From contig JAOWCC010000916.1 of assembly GCA_030867875.1 (NCBI GenBank), forward strand, positions 620,001-684,000: 64,000 nt of DNA, written 5' to 3'. Below are positions 53,904 through 64,000 of this stretch, piece after piece. Positions within the stretch are counted from its first letter, which is position 1, and each line of letters starts with the position of its first letter. A model generated the notes under the pieces. The model made no database searches. It saw only the letters and a list, made by a program, of their open reading frames with translations, and had not been told where the DNA came from. The stretch is from Actinernus sp. WN-2022. Its lineage: Eukaryota; Cnidaria; Anthozoa; Actiniaria; Actinernidae. The position numbers and the translations under genes are program-made.

Positions 53904-54471
53904 CTTCAGTATTTTCTCTGTTTATTAAAAGCCTATAGGCGCTCGCGAGTGTTATCGCTCTTTACGATCATAGAGAATGCTAAATCGATCGTTTAGAAGT
54001 GCCGGCTCATGTAATGATCCTACTTCGCATTTCAGTGTGCATTCAGTCTGAAACGGCGATTGGTCCGACGATATCAGTGCAACGTTCTGCAGTGCACCCT
54101 GGGAATGCAGCCCGAACTATAGGTAACACTGCGCACATCAATTGATAGAACACTGCCGTCGATATTCCAGAATTTTCTTTCTTTATTAAAAGCCCTATGC
54201 GCTCATGAATTTTCGGTCATTACGATGTCGATACTTCAGTATTTTCTCTGTTTATTAAAAGCCTATAGGCGCTCGCGAGTGTTATCGCTCTTTACGATGC
54301 ATAGAGAATGCTAAATCGATCGTTTAGAAGTGCCGGCTCATGTAATGATCCTACTTTGCATTTCAGTGTGCATTCAGTCTGAAACGGCGATTGGTCCGAC
54401 GATATCAGTGCAACGTTCTGCAGTGCACCCTGGGAATGCAGCCCGAACTATAGGTAACACTGCGCACATCA
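53904..54471. repeat. Near-identical 238-bp direct duplication
   Basis: Copies at 53904-54140 and 54234-54471 differ by only a few bases. CTTCAGTATTTTCTCTGTTT begins both, and TAACACTGCGCACATCA ends both. A diverged partial copy (TTCTTTCTTTATTAAAAGCC) lies between. Contains ACCCTGGGAATGCAGCCC (a Staf/ZNF143-like TTCCCAG-TGCA word on the minus strand) and GCGATTGGTCC (reverse CCAAT box), so it may be a promoter-like segment. Confidence 0.9.
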
Positions 54472-55080
54472 TGAGCGTAGTTATCACAAAAAGGCTACTA
54501 CTACCCACCATAACTTGGCTGGCATGCACGCAGTTTTTGGTCTCCCGGCTTTTCTCGTTTTTGTTTCAGTCCTTAACCGGGTTTCTTGTCAGAGGGGTGT
54601 TAGACGTGAGTCCCCTTTTGTGTTAACGTCGCTCATATATATATACACACACTTACCTATATCTATTTATATACTACATATATGTATGTTTATAATATTT
54701 ATCATAACAACGGCAACAAAATAATAATGGTCAGGTAGGCAAAAGTATATTGCTTATAATATGTCAGTTTTGTTGATTTAATAAATATTTTTTGTATTGA
54801 TTCTTGAACTGAGTAAGGGAGAGGGCTTTTAGGTGGCTGGGAATGTTTTCCCATATTTTTGAAGCTGAATATTTAAAGTGTGGATACCATAATTAGTTCG
54901 AACTCTAGTTCGATGGAAATTTTGTTTTGACGCATATCTGGTGTTGTATGAGTGGACCTCAGATACTGGTGTCAAGTAGCCTTGAAAAGCAGGAGGGATA
55001 TTCAATTTGTTACTTAGTTTATGAATGAAACAAGATGTCTTTAAAAAGTAGATGTTTTCAAGTTGTAGTATGTCTAGCAG

Positions 55081-56495
55081 TTTATAGATTCTCTATCCCA
55101 TAGGAATATCTCTCAAAACCGAAACCGTCTCAAGCTTAAACGAATACTTCGCCAAACTGTGTTATGATAATGATTACAAAGAGCCTACTTTACTTCAAGT
55201 TCCTTATAATGCTGATATCTATATCCCTGTACTGACGGAAACTCAAGTGTTGTATTCACTCTCTAACATCAAACAGACGGAATCCCTTTTTGGGTATGGC
55301 GAGATTGCGCAGATATATTGTCACCAGTCATTCCCAGGCTGTGGAACTCCTCGCTTCAATCCCATACGTGGCATATTGAATGGCAGGAATCCAATCTGAC
55401 CCCTCTTCCCAAGGTTGATATTCCACTCACTGACTCTGATTATCGTGGTATTAATGTCACACCAGTAATTGCTAGAGCATTTGAAAAAATAGTTTATATA
55501 ACGTACTGCAAATGATGGTCACAGTTCGCTTATAGGGAGGGAGGTAATTGTACAGATGCTTTGTTGTGCTTGCAAAACTCTGTGTTAGGTTATTTAGACA
55601 ACCCGAATTGTAAAGCAGTGCGCCTGTTTCCTATGGACTCCAAAGGGTTCGACAATGTGAAGCATGATCTTTTAGGTGAAAAAATAAAAGGCTGGCCGCT
55701 TAATCCATATATTATCAATTGGTATTTGAGTTTCATTGGAGACAGAAAACAGAGAGTGGTTGCGAACGGGATTAAGAGTGAGTGGAGGTATGTTAACAAA
55801 GGCACCACGCAAGGAAGTGTAAGCGGCCCCTACTTATTTAATATTTTTTTTAATGATTTAGACTTTGGGGACATCTCATTCATTAAGTATGCAGATGACT
55901 CAACTCTCGTTGTCCCTGTATGGAAAGACAATGCAGACTCGGCAATTGAATCGGTTAAACTATTTATGTCCTGGGCCACTAAAGACTCTATGGTGTGTAA
56001 CTTTAGTAAATGCAAAGAATTGATATTTAGTAAGAAGGAACAATCAGACTCTTTTTTTTGCCGGTTGAAGACATTCCACAATGTAAGGAATTGAATACAT
56101 TTCAGTACAACAGTAGATTCGATGTACACGTAAAATCTAAGCTTAAAGAGGCAAATAAGTGTTTGTTCGTATTGAGAAGCCTTAGGAAGGAGGGATACGG
56201 TTAACAGGAAATCGATCAACCTTTTAACTCAATTGTTATGGCTAAGTTAACTTACGGTCTGCCTGTCTACTGTGCTTCGACACCTGAACTCACAACTGTA
56301 CAATGCTTTCTAGACAGATGTTTCAAACGTAGATACACCTCCAAGAATATTAATCTATCTAACTTAGTAGAGAGGTTTGATAAACGCATTTTTAATAAGG
56401 TTCAGAAGATGCCAGTCCACCCTTTAAAGAAATTTCTACCGGTGGCCAAACAGTCTAAAATTAACTTAAGGAAGCGACATTCATACATTTTTTAA
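55081..56495 (+). pseudogene. LINE reverse transcriptase, frameshifted
   Basis: [97 protein letters not shown] (motif A, with GFDN where relatives have AFDN), RQRVV-like [35 protein letters not shown] (motif B), [15 protein letters not shown] (catalytic YADD), MAKLTYGLPVYCASTPELTT, FLDRCFKRRYTSKN. Frameshifts near 55320, 55515, 56090 and 56200. Inactive. Confidence 0.75.
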
Positions 56496-56599
56496 TAGAT
56501 TAACTTTTAGATATGACTTAGCTGTATATTAATAAGGTTTTACTTAGATATGTTATTAAGGTTTTTTAGTATTTCAAGGTATTTTTGTAAGTATAGTTT

Positions 56600-57025
56600 T
56601 TAAAGGGAACCTCGGCTGAAAAACAATGTTCGCTCTCAAGTGTTTGTTATGGATGCCTAAGTCTGTTTCTGTGTTTGTCTCCAGTAAATTGCACACTAGA
56701 TGTCAGTTATGCACCGATTTTACTCTCGATAAAACTCATTTGAATTTCCTGCGCGCCGCCATCTTGGATATCATGACGTCACAGTGTTGCCCTATTGTCG
56801 CCTAACAAAAGAGCTATTGTTTTCTGACAATAAGGCAACACTGTGACGTCATAAAATTCAAGATGGCGGCGCACAGGAAATTCAAATGAGTTTTATCGAC
56901 AGGAAAATTGTTGCATAAATGATATCTAGTATACAATTTACTGGAGACAAACACAGAAACAGACATAGGCACCCATAACAAACACTTTAGAGCAAACATT
57001 GTTTTTCAGCCGAGGTTCCCTTTAA
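56600..57025. mobile_element. Long-TIR MITE, AGGGAACCTCGGCTG ends, TTAA TSD
   Basis: Element 56604-57021, TTAA at both sides, inverted arms of roughly 180 bases including CTGAAAAACAATGTT and GCGCCGCCATCTTGG-like inner parts. TTAA with AGGG ends points to the Kolobok or piggyBac type. Confidence 0.85.
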
Positions 57026-57230
57026 CATTATTATAGTTGTCTTAGTCCTAGCTATTAATTTTATTATTCAATTTACTGTAATGCTTTTAATTACTATAAT
57101 TGTAACTTTGATATGTAATTTTATCAACTGTAATAAAGACTTATTATATTAATCATAGTTCAATTACAGACACTTTCACAATTTCACTGGGTGAAAACAG
57201 TTATTTGCAAAGCCTGCCTGCCCTCCTAAG

Positions 57231-57640
57231 AGCATAAGAATGGTACAGAACGGTAAACCTCAGATATTTAAAGGAAGCAGTCCTTTAGTGAGTAAAAGCG
57301 GAAGGCAATTTGGTTTCTTGTTGGGTGCCAGCGCAACAACTACCCCGAGTGGCGTGTCAAGAAAGAAACGAATGGTTCAGGTAAAACTCTACTAATATAT
57401 AACTACTAATATATTGATGTCTGATATCGATATTTTTGTTTACGCTTTTATTCTGATTTAACTGATTGATACTTTGTTTGATATCCACAGTTGGAATTCC
57501 AAATTCAAACAGATACAGATCCAAAACTAAAATTTGCAATTCTAAATGGCAATCCCTTCAATCCATTCAAGTCAGAACCGCCAACAAATTCTGAACACCA
57601 TTTTAAGGCTAATCATCAAGAATTAGCATTATTGTGTTTA
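57231..57640 (+). CDS. Candidate two-exon gene fragment
   Basis: Exon 57231-57380 is exactly 50 codons: SIRMVQNGKPQIFKGSSPLV, SKSGRQFGFLLGASATTTPS, GVSRKKRMVQ, donor CAG/GTAAAA. The next acceptor (GATATCCACAG) opens exon 57491 in phase 0: LEFQIQTDTDPKLKFAILNG, NPFNPFKSEPPTNSEHHFK. Both are free of stops and look coding, but no family is recognised and no start or end is defined. Confidence 0.4.
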
Positions 57641-57845
57641 ATTTTAATGATGGATCACCAATTTTCAATTATCAGTTAACAGTTGAAAATACCTTTAATA
57701 TTTGTAAGTCGACAGTTAAATTTTAGGCCGTTTGAGTCAGTTGTCAGCACTATTGCACATGAAATAACCATTTCACCATTCTCAACAAACAATCACAAAA
57801 ACCTTCAGCCGGGCCTAAACTTTCATTTTTTTTTAAACAAACAGA

Positions 57846-58030
57846 TAATACCGTGAGATGGGAAAAATGACTGCATGACGCTCCAAAATATTTAAGTGGA
57901 CATTTAAATCAGTAGAATTGTGCTGAATAAACTGGTACAAATGACGAATAAAGGAGTGACCGAGAATTAAAACACGTGGTGTAGCCATTACTGTCGCGTA
58001 TCGAAAATGCTCAGCGGAGAAACCTGACAA
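57846..58030 (-). pseudogene. SGNH/GDSL-like hydrolase, first exon
   Basis: MATPRVLILGHSFIRHLYQF, IQHNSTDLNVHLNILERH. The LILGHSFIR motif is block I of the SGNH hydrolase fold (Ser in GHS), as found in esterase-type domains of retroelements and orphan proteins in cnidarians. Only about the first 50 residues are present; the remaining catalytic blocks are missing. Confidence 0.5.
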
Positions 58031-58742
58031 ATTGAACAGTATTTATGCAGTCAGAGTAATGGAAGGTACTAACATATATCAAACCACTGCTTTAACAAAT
58101 ATGTAACAAAGAAGTAATGCTAGTGGACACTTGCCTGAAAATAACTCGCCTCAGGGTCTCTGAATGGAAGTGTACGCAAAGCTGTTAAGAGTAGGAAGGG
58201 CGGCGTGGTTGGCAGACAACGCCCCAAAAACTGGTCAGAAATGACAAAAGCCGCCGTAAAATAACACCGTGTCCTGCAGACTATCAATTAACACGTACAA
58301 TAATTCGAAATGCCTCGACATGAAATCACATTATGCTTCGTCATAATGTTTGTTTATTTTCTTAAACCCTAACGTATGATTCTTCCTCGTTAACTTTGAC
58401 GAAGTATGTTGTAGTCCATGTATTTTTGACGATGTACTTTCCTACTCGAGGTATGTGTAGCGATATCTTTTTAAGTTCGATAAATCACTAATAAACATTT
58501 ATTTACTTAATCGTAATGAGTTTCAATTTGAAAAAAGATAATGTACACATGTATGGGTTTTACTCATTGCGTAAGATGCAATATGAATATTAATGCTAGG
58601 TCCAGTCCTTTTCTGTGAGTGCTATAAAAAATGAGATTCATGGATCGGACAGGCAGTTTTCCCTGTTAACTTGTTCGAGTTTTTGCGAACCCAAATCCAA
58701 AAGAGATTGAACATTGACAGCATGAAAAAGCCGGTTTAAAAC
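58031..58742. other. No gene seen
   Basis: AT-rich interval without a supported feature. Confidence 0.3.
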
Positions 58743-59235
58743 ATGGAAAAGCAGCCTGAAATAATTCACATCATCAATAACAAAAAAATCACCAGAGAAC
58801 CAGTGACGAGAAATGTTTTCAATAAGAAGGAAGTGAAAAGCTACCAACTGGTGTATGATAAGAGAATCATCATAGATCATGGTGCTGACACTTTACCATT
58901 TGGCTATCACTGGGAGTCGACAACCAACAACTGTAACAATACTTCCTGTGTACAAGTTAACCACAAACAAATCACCCAAATCCCTCAACACATGTTGTTT
59001 TCATCACATTACTTGGATGAAAGTCATGAGGACTCATTGGGTGAACTGTTTCGCTATGAGAGCGTGCCAGAGGTTGTTTCCGAGAACAATGAAACCATTG
59101 ACCTCATGGTACTTCAGAATCTGAAAGAGAAGGGGAATCACTTACCATGGAAGATCTTGAATTTCTTCATGACGATGAGGATGAAGATATGGTACTAGAG
59201 CCATCATTCTACAGAGCCATAGAGAAAATGAGCTA
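58743..59235 (+). pseudogene. Unknown protein segment upstream of LINE ORF1
   Basis: MEKQPEIIHIINNKKITREP, KEVKSYQLVYDKRIIIDHGA, DTLPFGYHWEST, LDESHEDSLGELFRYESVPE, and after a slip near 59150 DLEFLHDDEDEDMVLEPSFY, RAIEKMS. Plausible coding but no domain recognised. The YQLVYDKR-x-DTLPFGY pattern may be a transposon-borne C-terminal motif; not certain. Confidence 0.35.
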
Positions 59236-59280
59236 GAACTGTCAAGGTCAGAGCGAGCTCCGTAAACGGGAAGGTTTAAA

Positions 59281-60235
59281 TTGAATTTCAGTTCTCTTAG
59301 AAGCATGAGCGAAGTAAGCAAACTGCGAAAGGAGAATGATAAGCTAAAGGGCAGCTTAGAGGCAATAACCAAGGAATTGGATGCCTTTAAGGCCGAGTTT
59401 AGCAGCATAACATGTGATCCTCCTTCACCAATCGAGCCAACCGCAATTGAAAGGTCAAACACACTCGACTTGTTAAGCAGCAAATATGACGAGCTGGTGG
59501 AATTCAAAAGGTCGGCGAATAAGTCTCTGGAAACCCTAATGTGATAAACCTCGCTCAAAAAGCAAACGACATCGAAACTGCAATTTAGAGGATTATAGCT
59601 ATCAGTACAACGTAAATGTCTTTGGAGTGCCCCAAGTAAATGAAAATGAAAATAGCGCAATTACAGCCAACCTGTGTCTCAACATGTTCCAAAAGATGGG
59701 AGCTGAAATACCGATGTAAGACATAGATATAGCGCACCGAGTGCCAACTCGTTCGCCCAACGCAAACTGTGAAACCTATCGTATGCAAGTTCGTCAGGCG
59801 TTTAGCAAAAGAAAAGGTGATGAGATGCAGAAATGAAATCCGTAAAATAAATCCAAGTGCTTTGGGCTTCCCTGATGATGCTCAAGTGGCGTTTGAGTAT
59901 GCCAGAGTGTTTGATCATCTCACCCAAGAATGCAACTCCTTCTAGTCAATGCCAAGAAACTTCAATCACGCCACAACTTCAAATATTGTTGGGCCAAGGA
60001 GAGTGGAATCTTCCTGACAGAGTTGGACGACTACAGAATTTACCAGAATTTACCAGAGTCCAGAACGCTGGAGACCTTCACAAGCTATATGAGCTACTCG
60101 CTCGAAGCAATGAAGCAAAGTATGTTATTGTCAATAATATTACTAGTCGTGTGTTGAGAAAAAGCTCGCGTTGTGAGGGTAAACTCGAAGCTAAGAAGAA
60201 CAGGTTTTTGCTTTCCCAATAACGTTTTTATAATT
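59281..60235 (+). pseudogene. LINE ORF1 (coiled coil + RRM-like)
   Basis: Starts in the coiled coil SEVSKLRKENDKLKGSLEAI, TKELDAFKAEF. Later frames give YQYNVNVFGVPQVNENENS, LCLNMFQKMGAEIPM, DIDIAHRVPTRSPN, NPSALGFPDDAQVAFEYARV, FDHLTQECNSF. This order (coiled coil, VFGVP strand, DI-x-IAHRV, K-V-R-R-like basic stretch) is that of L1-like/CR1 ORF1 proteins with an RRM-like domain. At least four slips or stops. A direct duplication of CAGAATTTAC at 60034 and 60045 is also present. Confidence 0.65.
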
Positions 60236-60284
60236 GTAAAGATTTATATATAGCCCAACCATCATTTAATAGTTTATTAGACCT

Positions 60285-61010
60285 GAATGCCAAGACTAGA
60301 AAATCGTTAGATTCATTATGTAGCCTATATGATTTAAATATCTTCGACTTGAATCCTACTGATCGCAATATCAATGTATTATTCTCCTCATACATGTAGC
60401 TTTAAGGAACCGAGTGGTACTTTAAAAGTAACGGACAGTGGGGACTCAAATTTTAGTGTTCTTCATAATAACATTAGAAGCCTAAAGGAAGAGCTACAAA
60501 ACCAAGGTGCTGGCGGAGTTTCATACTGTATTTAGTGTAATCGGTCTAACGGAAATTAGAATTTGTAATTCAGACTCGACTGATTTCATCCCTCAGCTAC
60601 CGGGCTATTGTTTTGAGTATGTGCCAACACCTCTATCGGCTGGAAGTGTTGGCTTCTATATACGTAACCAGTTAAACTATAGGGTAATTGAGCATACTTC
60701 AAACTCTTCTTTTCAAGCGCTTTGGATCGAAATTCAGGATTCCAGCGCTACAAATACCATTTGTGGAATTATTTATAAACAGCATAACAATCCAGAAGCT
60801 TTTCTTGAATATTTATCACCTAATTAAGAACAGGTTAGTCGTAGCAACAAAAATATTTACCTCATGGGCGACTTCAATATAGACCTGTTCAAATATGAAA
60901 CTTGTTCTTTTAGCCAAAATCTTCTTCAAACCACCCAAAGTTTAGCCTTTTTTCCAATTATTGACAAACCTACACTAGTTTATGGAAACTCTGCGACATT
61001 TTGCAAATGA
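60285..61010 (+). pseudogene. LINE endonuclease remnant
   Basis: SLLDLNAKTRKSLDSLCSLY, then LAEFHTVFSVIGLTEIRICN (catalytic Glu in TEIR), FIPQLPGYCFEYVPTPLSAG, VGFYIRNQLNYRVIEHTSNS, LWIEIQDSSATNTICGIIYK, and in another frame NIYLMGDFNIDLFKYET (GDFN), FFPIIDKPTLVYGNSATFC. It follows ORF1 in the same orientation, so both belong to one LINE (59281-61010) truncated before the reverse transcriptase. Confidence 0.7.
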
Positions 61011-61712
61011 TTTCCTGGATAGACCTATTATCGAGCCTTCGCTGGGTTTGGCTCAAGGTATCCGACCTCCACAGAAACATGATGTCTGTAGCCCTTGAAC
61101 CAGTTTTTTTTTTTTGGTATATTTTTGCCACGATTTGATCCACATATTGACCCACGTTGGTAACTAAACCAAAAGTCAAAACTAATTATAACACTGCCAA
61201 AAAAAAATGAATGACAAAAGTGTCAGTGGTATAGCCTCCGTATTTCAAATCGGAAAATACAGAAAATAATCAACCTAAAAAAAATAAAGAGAGGTAATAG
61301 TCAAAAGAATCAGATGGAGACTATCTGAAGCACTTAGTACCAGACCTCATGATCAATACTTCGAGTAATTTGGGGGGTTGCATCTTTGATGTAGGTGTTT
61401 CAACTGTCCGACCCTTGGCACATTTCGCCCATGCACACTTCTTTTTGAAAGTCCAATAGAATGATGAGTGTGTGAGATTTAGGGGCATGATACATGTATA
61501 TCCATAGTCCAGGAATCGTCGAGCTCTGTGTTTCATTGGTAAAGATTTGATTGGTTAGCCGTTACAATAGAGAAAGGAATGTATTGCTCTACTGATCATA
61601 CGCTTGTGGCGGGAACGTGAAACGGAAGTCGCCGCGGGGGTCTGCTTTAGGATTTTCTAGCTTCATTTTGCTCACTCATTACGATTATACGCAGTGTACT
61701 CGCTGACTTAAA
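61011..61712. promoter_or_regulatory. Upstream region of the RING gene
   Basis: Mostly unassigned; the last 130 bases are GC-richer (GAAGTCGCCGCGGGGGTC at about 61626-61643), consistent with a TATA-less promoter and 5' UTR before the ATG at 61713. A poly-T of 11 lies near 61106. Confidence 0.35.
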
Positions 61713-62630
61713 ATGGCTGGATTTGATCCTGATATGTTTGTTGGAGAATTACACCAGAATTTATTGTGTCCTATTTGCCACTTTGTGTTGAGAAATGCGG
61801 TCTCTTGCCGTCAGGGCCACTGTTTTTGCGAAAAACGACACGTGGAGGATTTTGGCAACAATCGTTGCCCCTGTGACAACTTTAATGTAGTCGACATAGC
61901 AGAAGTTGTCCCTGTGCTCAACTTACGCAGGGTGATAGAGAACAGGCTCGTTAGATGCACAGAAGAACACTGCGAATGGACTGGCCCCTTAGCCGATTAC
62001 AACCAGCACATGGCGACATGTGAAAGAGTCAGGGAGCCCTGTGGGTTTGACGGATGCCAAGAAATGCCAACCCGCTACGAAATGGCAATGCATGAAGCTA
62101 ACTGTGCCCACCGGCCGACAAGATGTCTGTCCTGCAATCAGATGATGAAAGAATTGGAGATTGCAGGCCACATACGTGATGTCTGTCCAATGATAGTAGT
62201 CCGATGCGTCTACCGTTGCGGACAAGAAGTGAAAAGGTAATGTGTTGTTTTACATTAAAACTATTCCAGCAAAACATATTAGAGCGACAAAATTCTACAT
62301 AAACCTGCTACACCCTGTTTATAATAACATTCGTGAAGTTGTGTTATTCTAAAATGTTTGATTTCTAATGTCTGAATATAAATATTTGATTTCTATTCAG
62401 CACGTAACCTTAGTAGCATTGGATCAATGTCTGAACTTTCTCGGTGTTTAGGGATTCTTTGAGTCGCCACTTGGCAAGCAAGTGCGGGAACCGCGCATAC
62501 AAATGCCGAGTTCCCGGCTGAGAATTCACCAGCCGTGCATCAGAAATGCAGCAACATAACGATGCCTCACAACGAACCCACATTTCTCTTCTTTGGTTAT
62601 CTCTACAGAGAGGAGATGCGGTAAGTTCTA
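61713..62630 (+). CDS. RING and TRAF-type zinc finger protein (RNF41/TRAF-like)
   Basis: Exons 61713-62236 and 62452-62630 (phase 2 junction gives KR-DSLSRH). Reads ELHQNLLCPICHFVLRNAVS, CRQGHCFCEKRH, NNRCPCDNFNVV (CP-x-D end as in RNF41 and TRAF proteins), then TRAF-type fingers CTEEHCEWTGPLADYNQHMA, CERVREPCGFDGCQEMPT, CAHRPTRCLSCNQMMKELEI. Likely a ubiquitin ligase-type adaptor. The Cys expected after FC-x-x is Arg (FCEKRH), so a zinc ligand may be lost. An in-frame TGA (62519) precedes ASEMQQHNDASQRTHISLLW. Confidence 0.7.
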
Positions 62631-62737
62631 GTTCTTGACGAAGGAAAACGGTTTTTTTTTCAAACAGCGATTCATTATTATACTGTTTGACAAAGCTTAA
62701 TAGGCGGGTCCAAGTAGACCTAAAGTCTTAATTTCAG

Positions 62738-63077
62738 TTTGTGTGGCGTATTTTGTGGCCGTGGTAACACGGCTTTTTCAAAGAAGCCGAAGTATGGTTT
62801 CGAGCGTTGTTCCTTTAGGAGATTAGACACTCAAAACGCCAATCAAGTGATCTACTGCAGTATATCACATTTCAGCGTTCGCTTCAAATTTATTCTTGCG
62901 GCGGGTAAAGTCACAACACGAATTGTTACATATGTGGATAGGAAACAGCTGGCAAGCGCAGCTAAGACTTTGGTAATGCCTTTTAGAGGGTTAGATAAAG
63001 TTACACTCACACTGCTTGTAGGGCAGGGTCTTTTGGATATGGGATATGTGCGAATGAAGCAAACTCACTCGACGTAA
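62738..63077 (+). other. Possible third exon of the RING gene
   Basis: Acceptor TTAATTTCAG at 62737. The long frame reads CGVFCGRGNTAFSKKPKYGF, SHFSVRFKFILAAGKVTTRI, VMPFRGLDKVTLTLLVGQGL, to a stop at 63075. Its phase does not match exon 2 (which needs another frame that stops early at about 62825). It is not recognisably a TRAF/MATH domain. Confidence 0.25.
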
Positions 63078-63743
63078 TTTGGTAGGGATGATGTTGAGGT
63101 TCTAAAGAAGTTTTAAGTTCTCCCTGGTTTGCTTGATAACGCCAATAATAGTCAGTGTTCAAATCAAACTCATGCTATAGACATATGAACCCCAAACACT
63201 GGTGTAGTTATATGTGTGGTAGTTTACACGAGTACATGTTTGAATATTGAAAGTAGAGAACTCCCAGCTTGCAAAAAAGGTATTAAAATAATCATCAATC
63301 ATATGTTTTTCTACCTGGTTACAAATGCATGGGAGGGAGGGTCTCAGAGGTGTGAAGTCCTTGCTGAGGCAATGCTAGCGAGTGCAAGTGATGCGATCTA
63401 CTGATAGTATAAATATTGGTTTCTTGACATACATATATTTACAGGTACCGCACATGCAAATATAGTTGAGTCTGACCTCTTTGATTAAGTTATGCAAGAA
63501 CAATATTTTATTAATGCATGAAGCTAAACTTTCATCATTTGGGTAATGTTGAGTTATTTTAAGACCACACCAGCTACATCATGTATTGTTCGTTTATACT
63601 GCTGACAGTTTTCTCATAAATAGTGACAAAATGTATTTCAGTTTGGAAATTGAAACTTGATTGCCGTCTCATCGTCATAGCTTGTTGTTTTACACATTCG
63701 TGAAATATTATTTGGCTTAATCCCACATTTATTTAAAATAAAA

Positions 63744-63897
63744 GAACCAGAAAGAAGTTTGCAAATCGAAAGGCGACAATAAGAGAGAGTATGTTACATC
63801 TGCAAATACTCCAAACAAGCCTCCGAAGAAAAAGACAACGTCAAGCTCTATACCAAAGGCGAATGCAAGATCAAGGCTGTCATTTTATAGCAAACAA
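63744..63897 (+). other. Possible basic exon near the window end
   Basis: Frame KNQKEVCKSKGDNKREYVTS, ANTPNKPPKKKTTSSSIPKA, RSRLSFYSKQ, then a good donor AACAA/GTAAGTAAG. The acceptor is weak. Lys/Ser-rich; could belong to a gene continuing beyond the window. The interval 63078-63743 has no supported feature. Confidence 0.3.
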
Positions 63898-64000
63898 GTA
63901 AGTAAGTTCTAAAACAGTCTTTCAAATTCATGAATAGAAAGTGTGAAATTCAGAACGTTTATTTCGTAATTACATGTACAAATGAGTATGATTTATTTTT

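Larger units (their letters stand above)
53095..57150 (+). mobile_element. Near-full-length but decayed LINE, two insertions
   Basis: Order: N-terminal region (53095-53483), endonuclease (53490-53903), foreign segment 53904-about 55080, reverse transcriptase (55081-56495), 3' region with a TTAA MITE (56604-57021), and AATAAA near 57131. CR1-like type common in anthozoans. Multiple small slips separate the coding blocks. Confidence 0.65.

Noticed and set aside
53904..54471. snRNA or 5S rRNA gene copies
   Set aside because: The duplicated unit does not contain recognisable U1-U6, U3 or 5S core sequences.
62519..62521. TGA as selenocysteine in the zinc-finger gene
   Set aside because: TRAF-type zinc fingers are not known selenoproteins and no SECIS-like element was recognised; nonsense or sequence error is simpler.
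1..64000. CRISPR array, bacterial operon or phage module
   Set aside because: No regularly spaced repeats, Shine-Dalgarno-led operons or prokaryotic genes; repeats here are transposon ends and tandem duplications.

Overview
This window is a eukaryotic, intron-bearing, AT-rich animal genome segment with no bacterial or phage-like organisation. The mix of Crypton, Penelope-like, Ty3/Gypsy and CR1/L2-type LINE remnants, THAP and integrase-type DNA transposons, and a repeat with the recurring phrase TTTTGGTACCTCT suggests an anthozoan cnidarian, probably a stony coral. That assignment is an inference from family resemblance, not from a search.

Layout, 1-24 kb: a LINE endonuclease remnant split by a hairpin MITE (28-800); an orphan exon (2327-2444); a Kolobok-like element with a THAP domain and a transposase-like segment, preceded by a TTAA/AGTG terminus (3933-6059); small MITEs; exon remnants of unknown cnidarian-type gene families (8386-9390, 10917-11225, 13673-17186, 21398-21966); a collapsed Gypsy element with its 3' LTR (12691-13662); a ~200-bp tandem array (17200-17850); LINE tails and a second Gypsy remnant (18842-19900, 23453-23560).

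24-33 kb: a Gypsy gag, then a repeat-rich stretch, then a Crypton-like tyrosine-recombinase gene with a tandemly duplicated 5' mini-exon. Its C-terminus runs in frame into a Gypsy protease, followed by a chromodomain and a 3' LTR. 33-44 kb: a MITE with a 6-bp TSD, a Penelope-like element split cleanly at TTAA by a Kolobok-type MITE, and a minus-strand series (Ulp1 protease, PHD finger, three spliced integrase exons, CACTA-like first exon). On the opposite strand, inside an integrase intron, lies an exon cut by a hairpin MITE.

44-64 kb: a small BEN-domain gene whose exon phases fit and whose intron carries a MITE nested with an uninterrupted LINE reverse transcriptase (46594-48301); further MITEs; a LINE running from about 53.09 to 57.15 kb with two insertions; a second LINE with ORF1 and endonuclease; and a RING/TRAF-type zinc-finger gene (61713 onward) with an in-frame TGA.

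Most coding segments are damaged. In several otherwise well-preserved genes the damage is a single-base slip at a short homopolymer (THAP, BEN, gag, integrase), so assembly error should be separated from true decay. The best candidates for functional host genes are the BEN gene and the RING/TRAF gene. The most informative structures are the MITE-split exon, the exactly reconstructable nested insertions, the Crypton-Gypsy fusion frame and the integrase/PHD/Ulp1 cluster.
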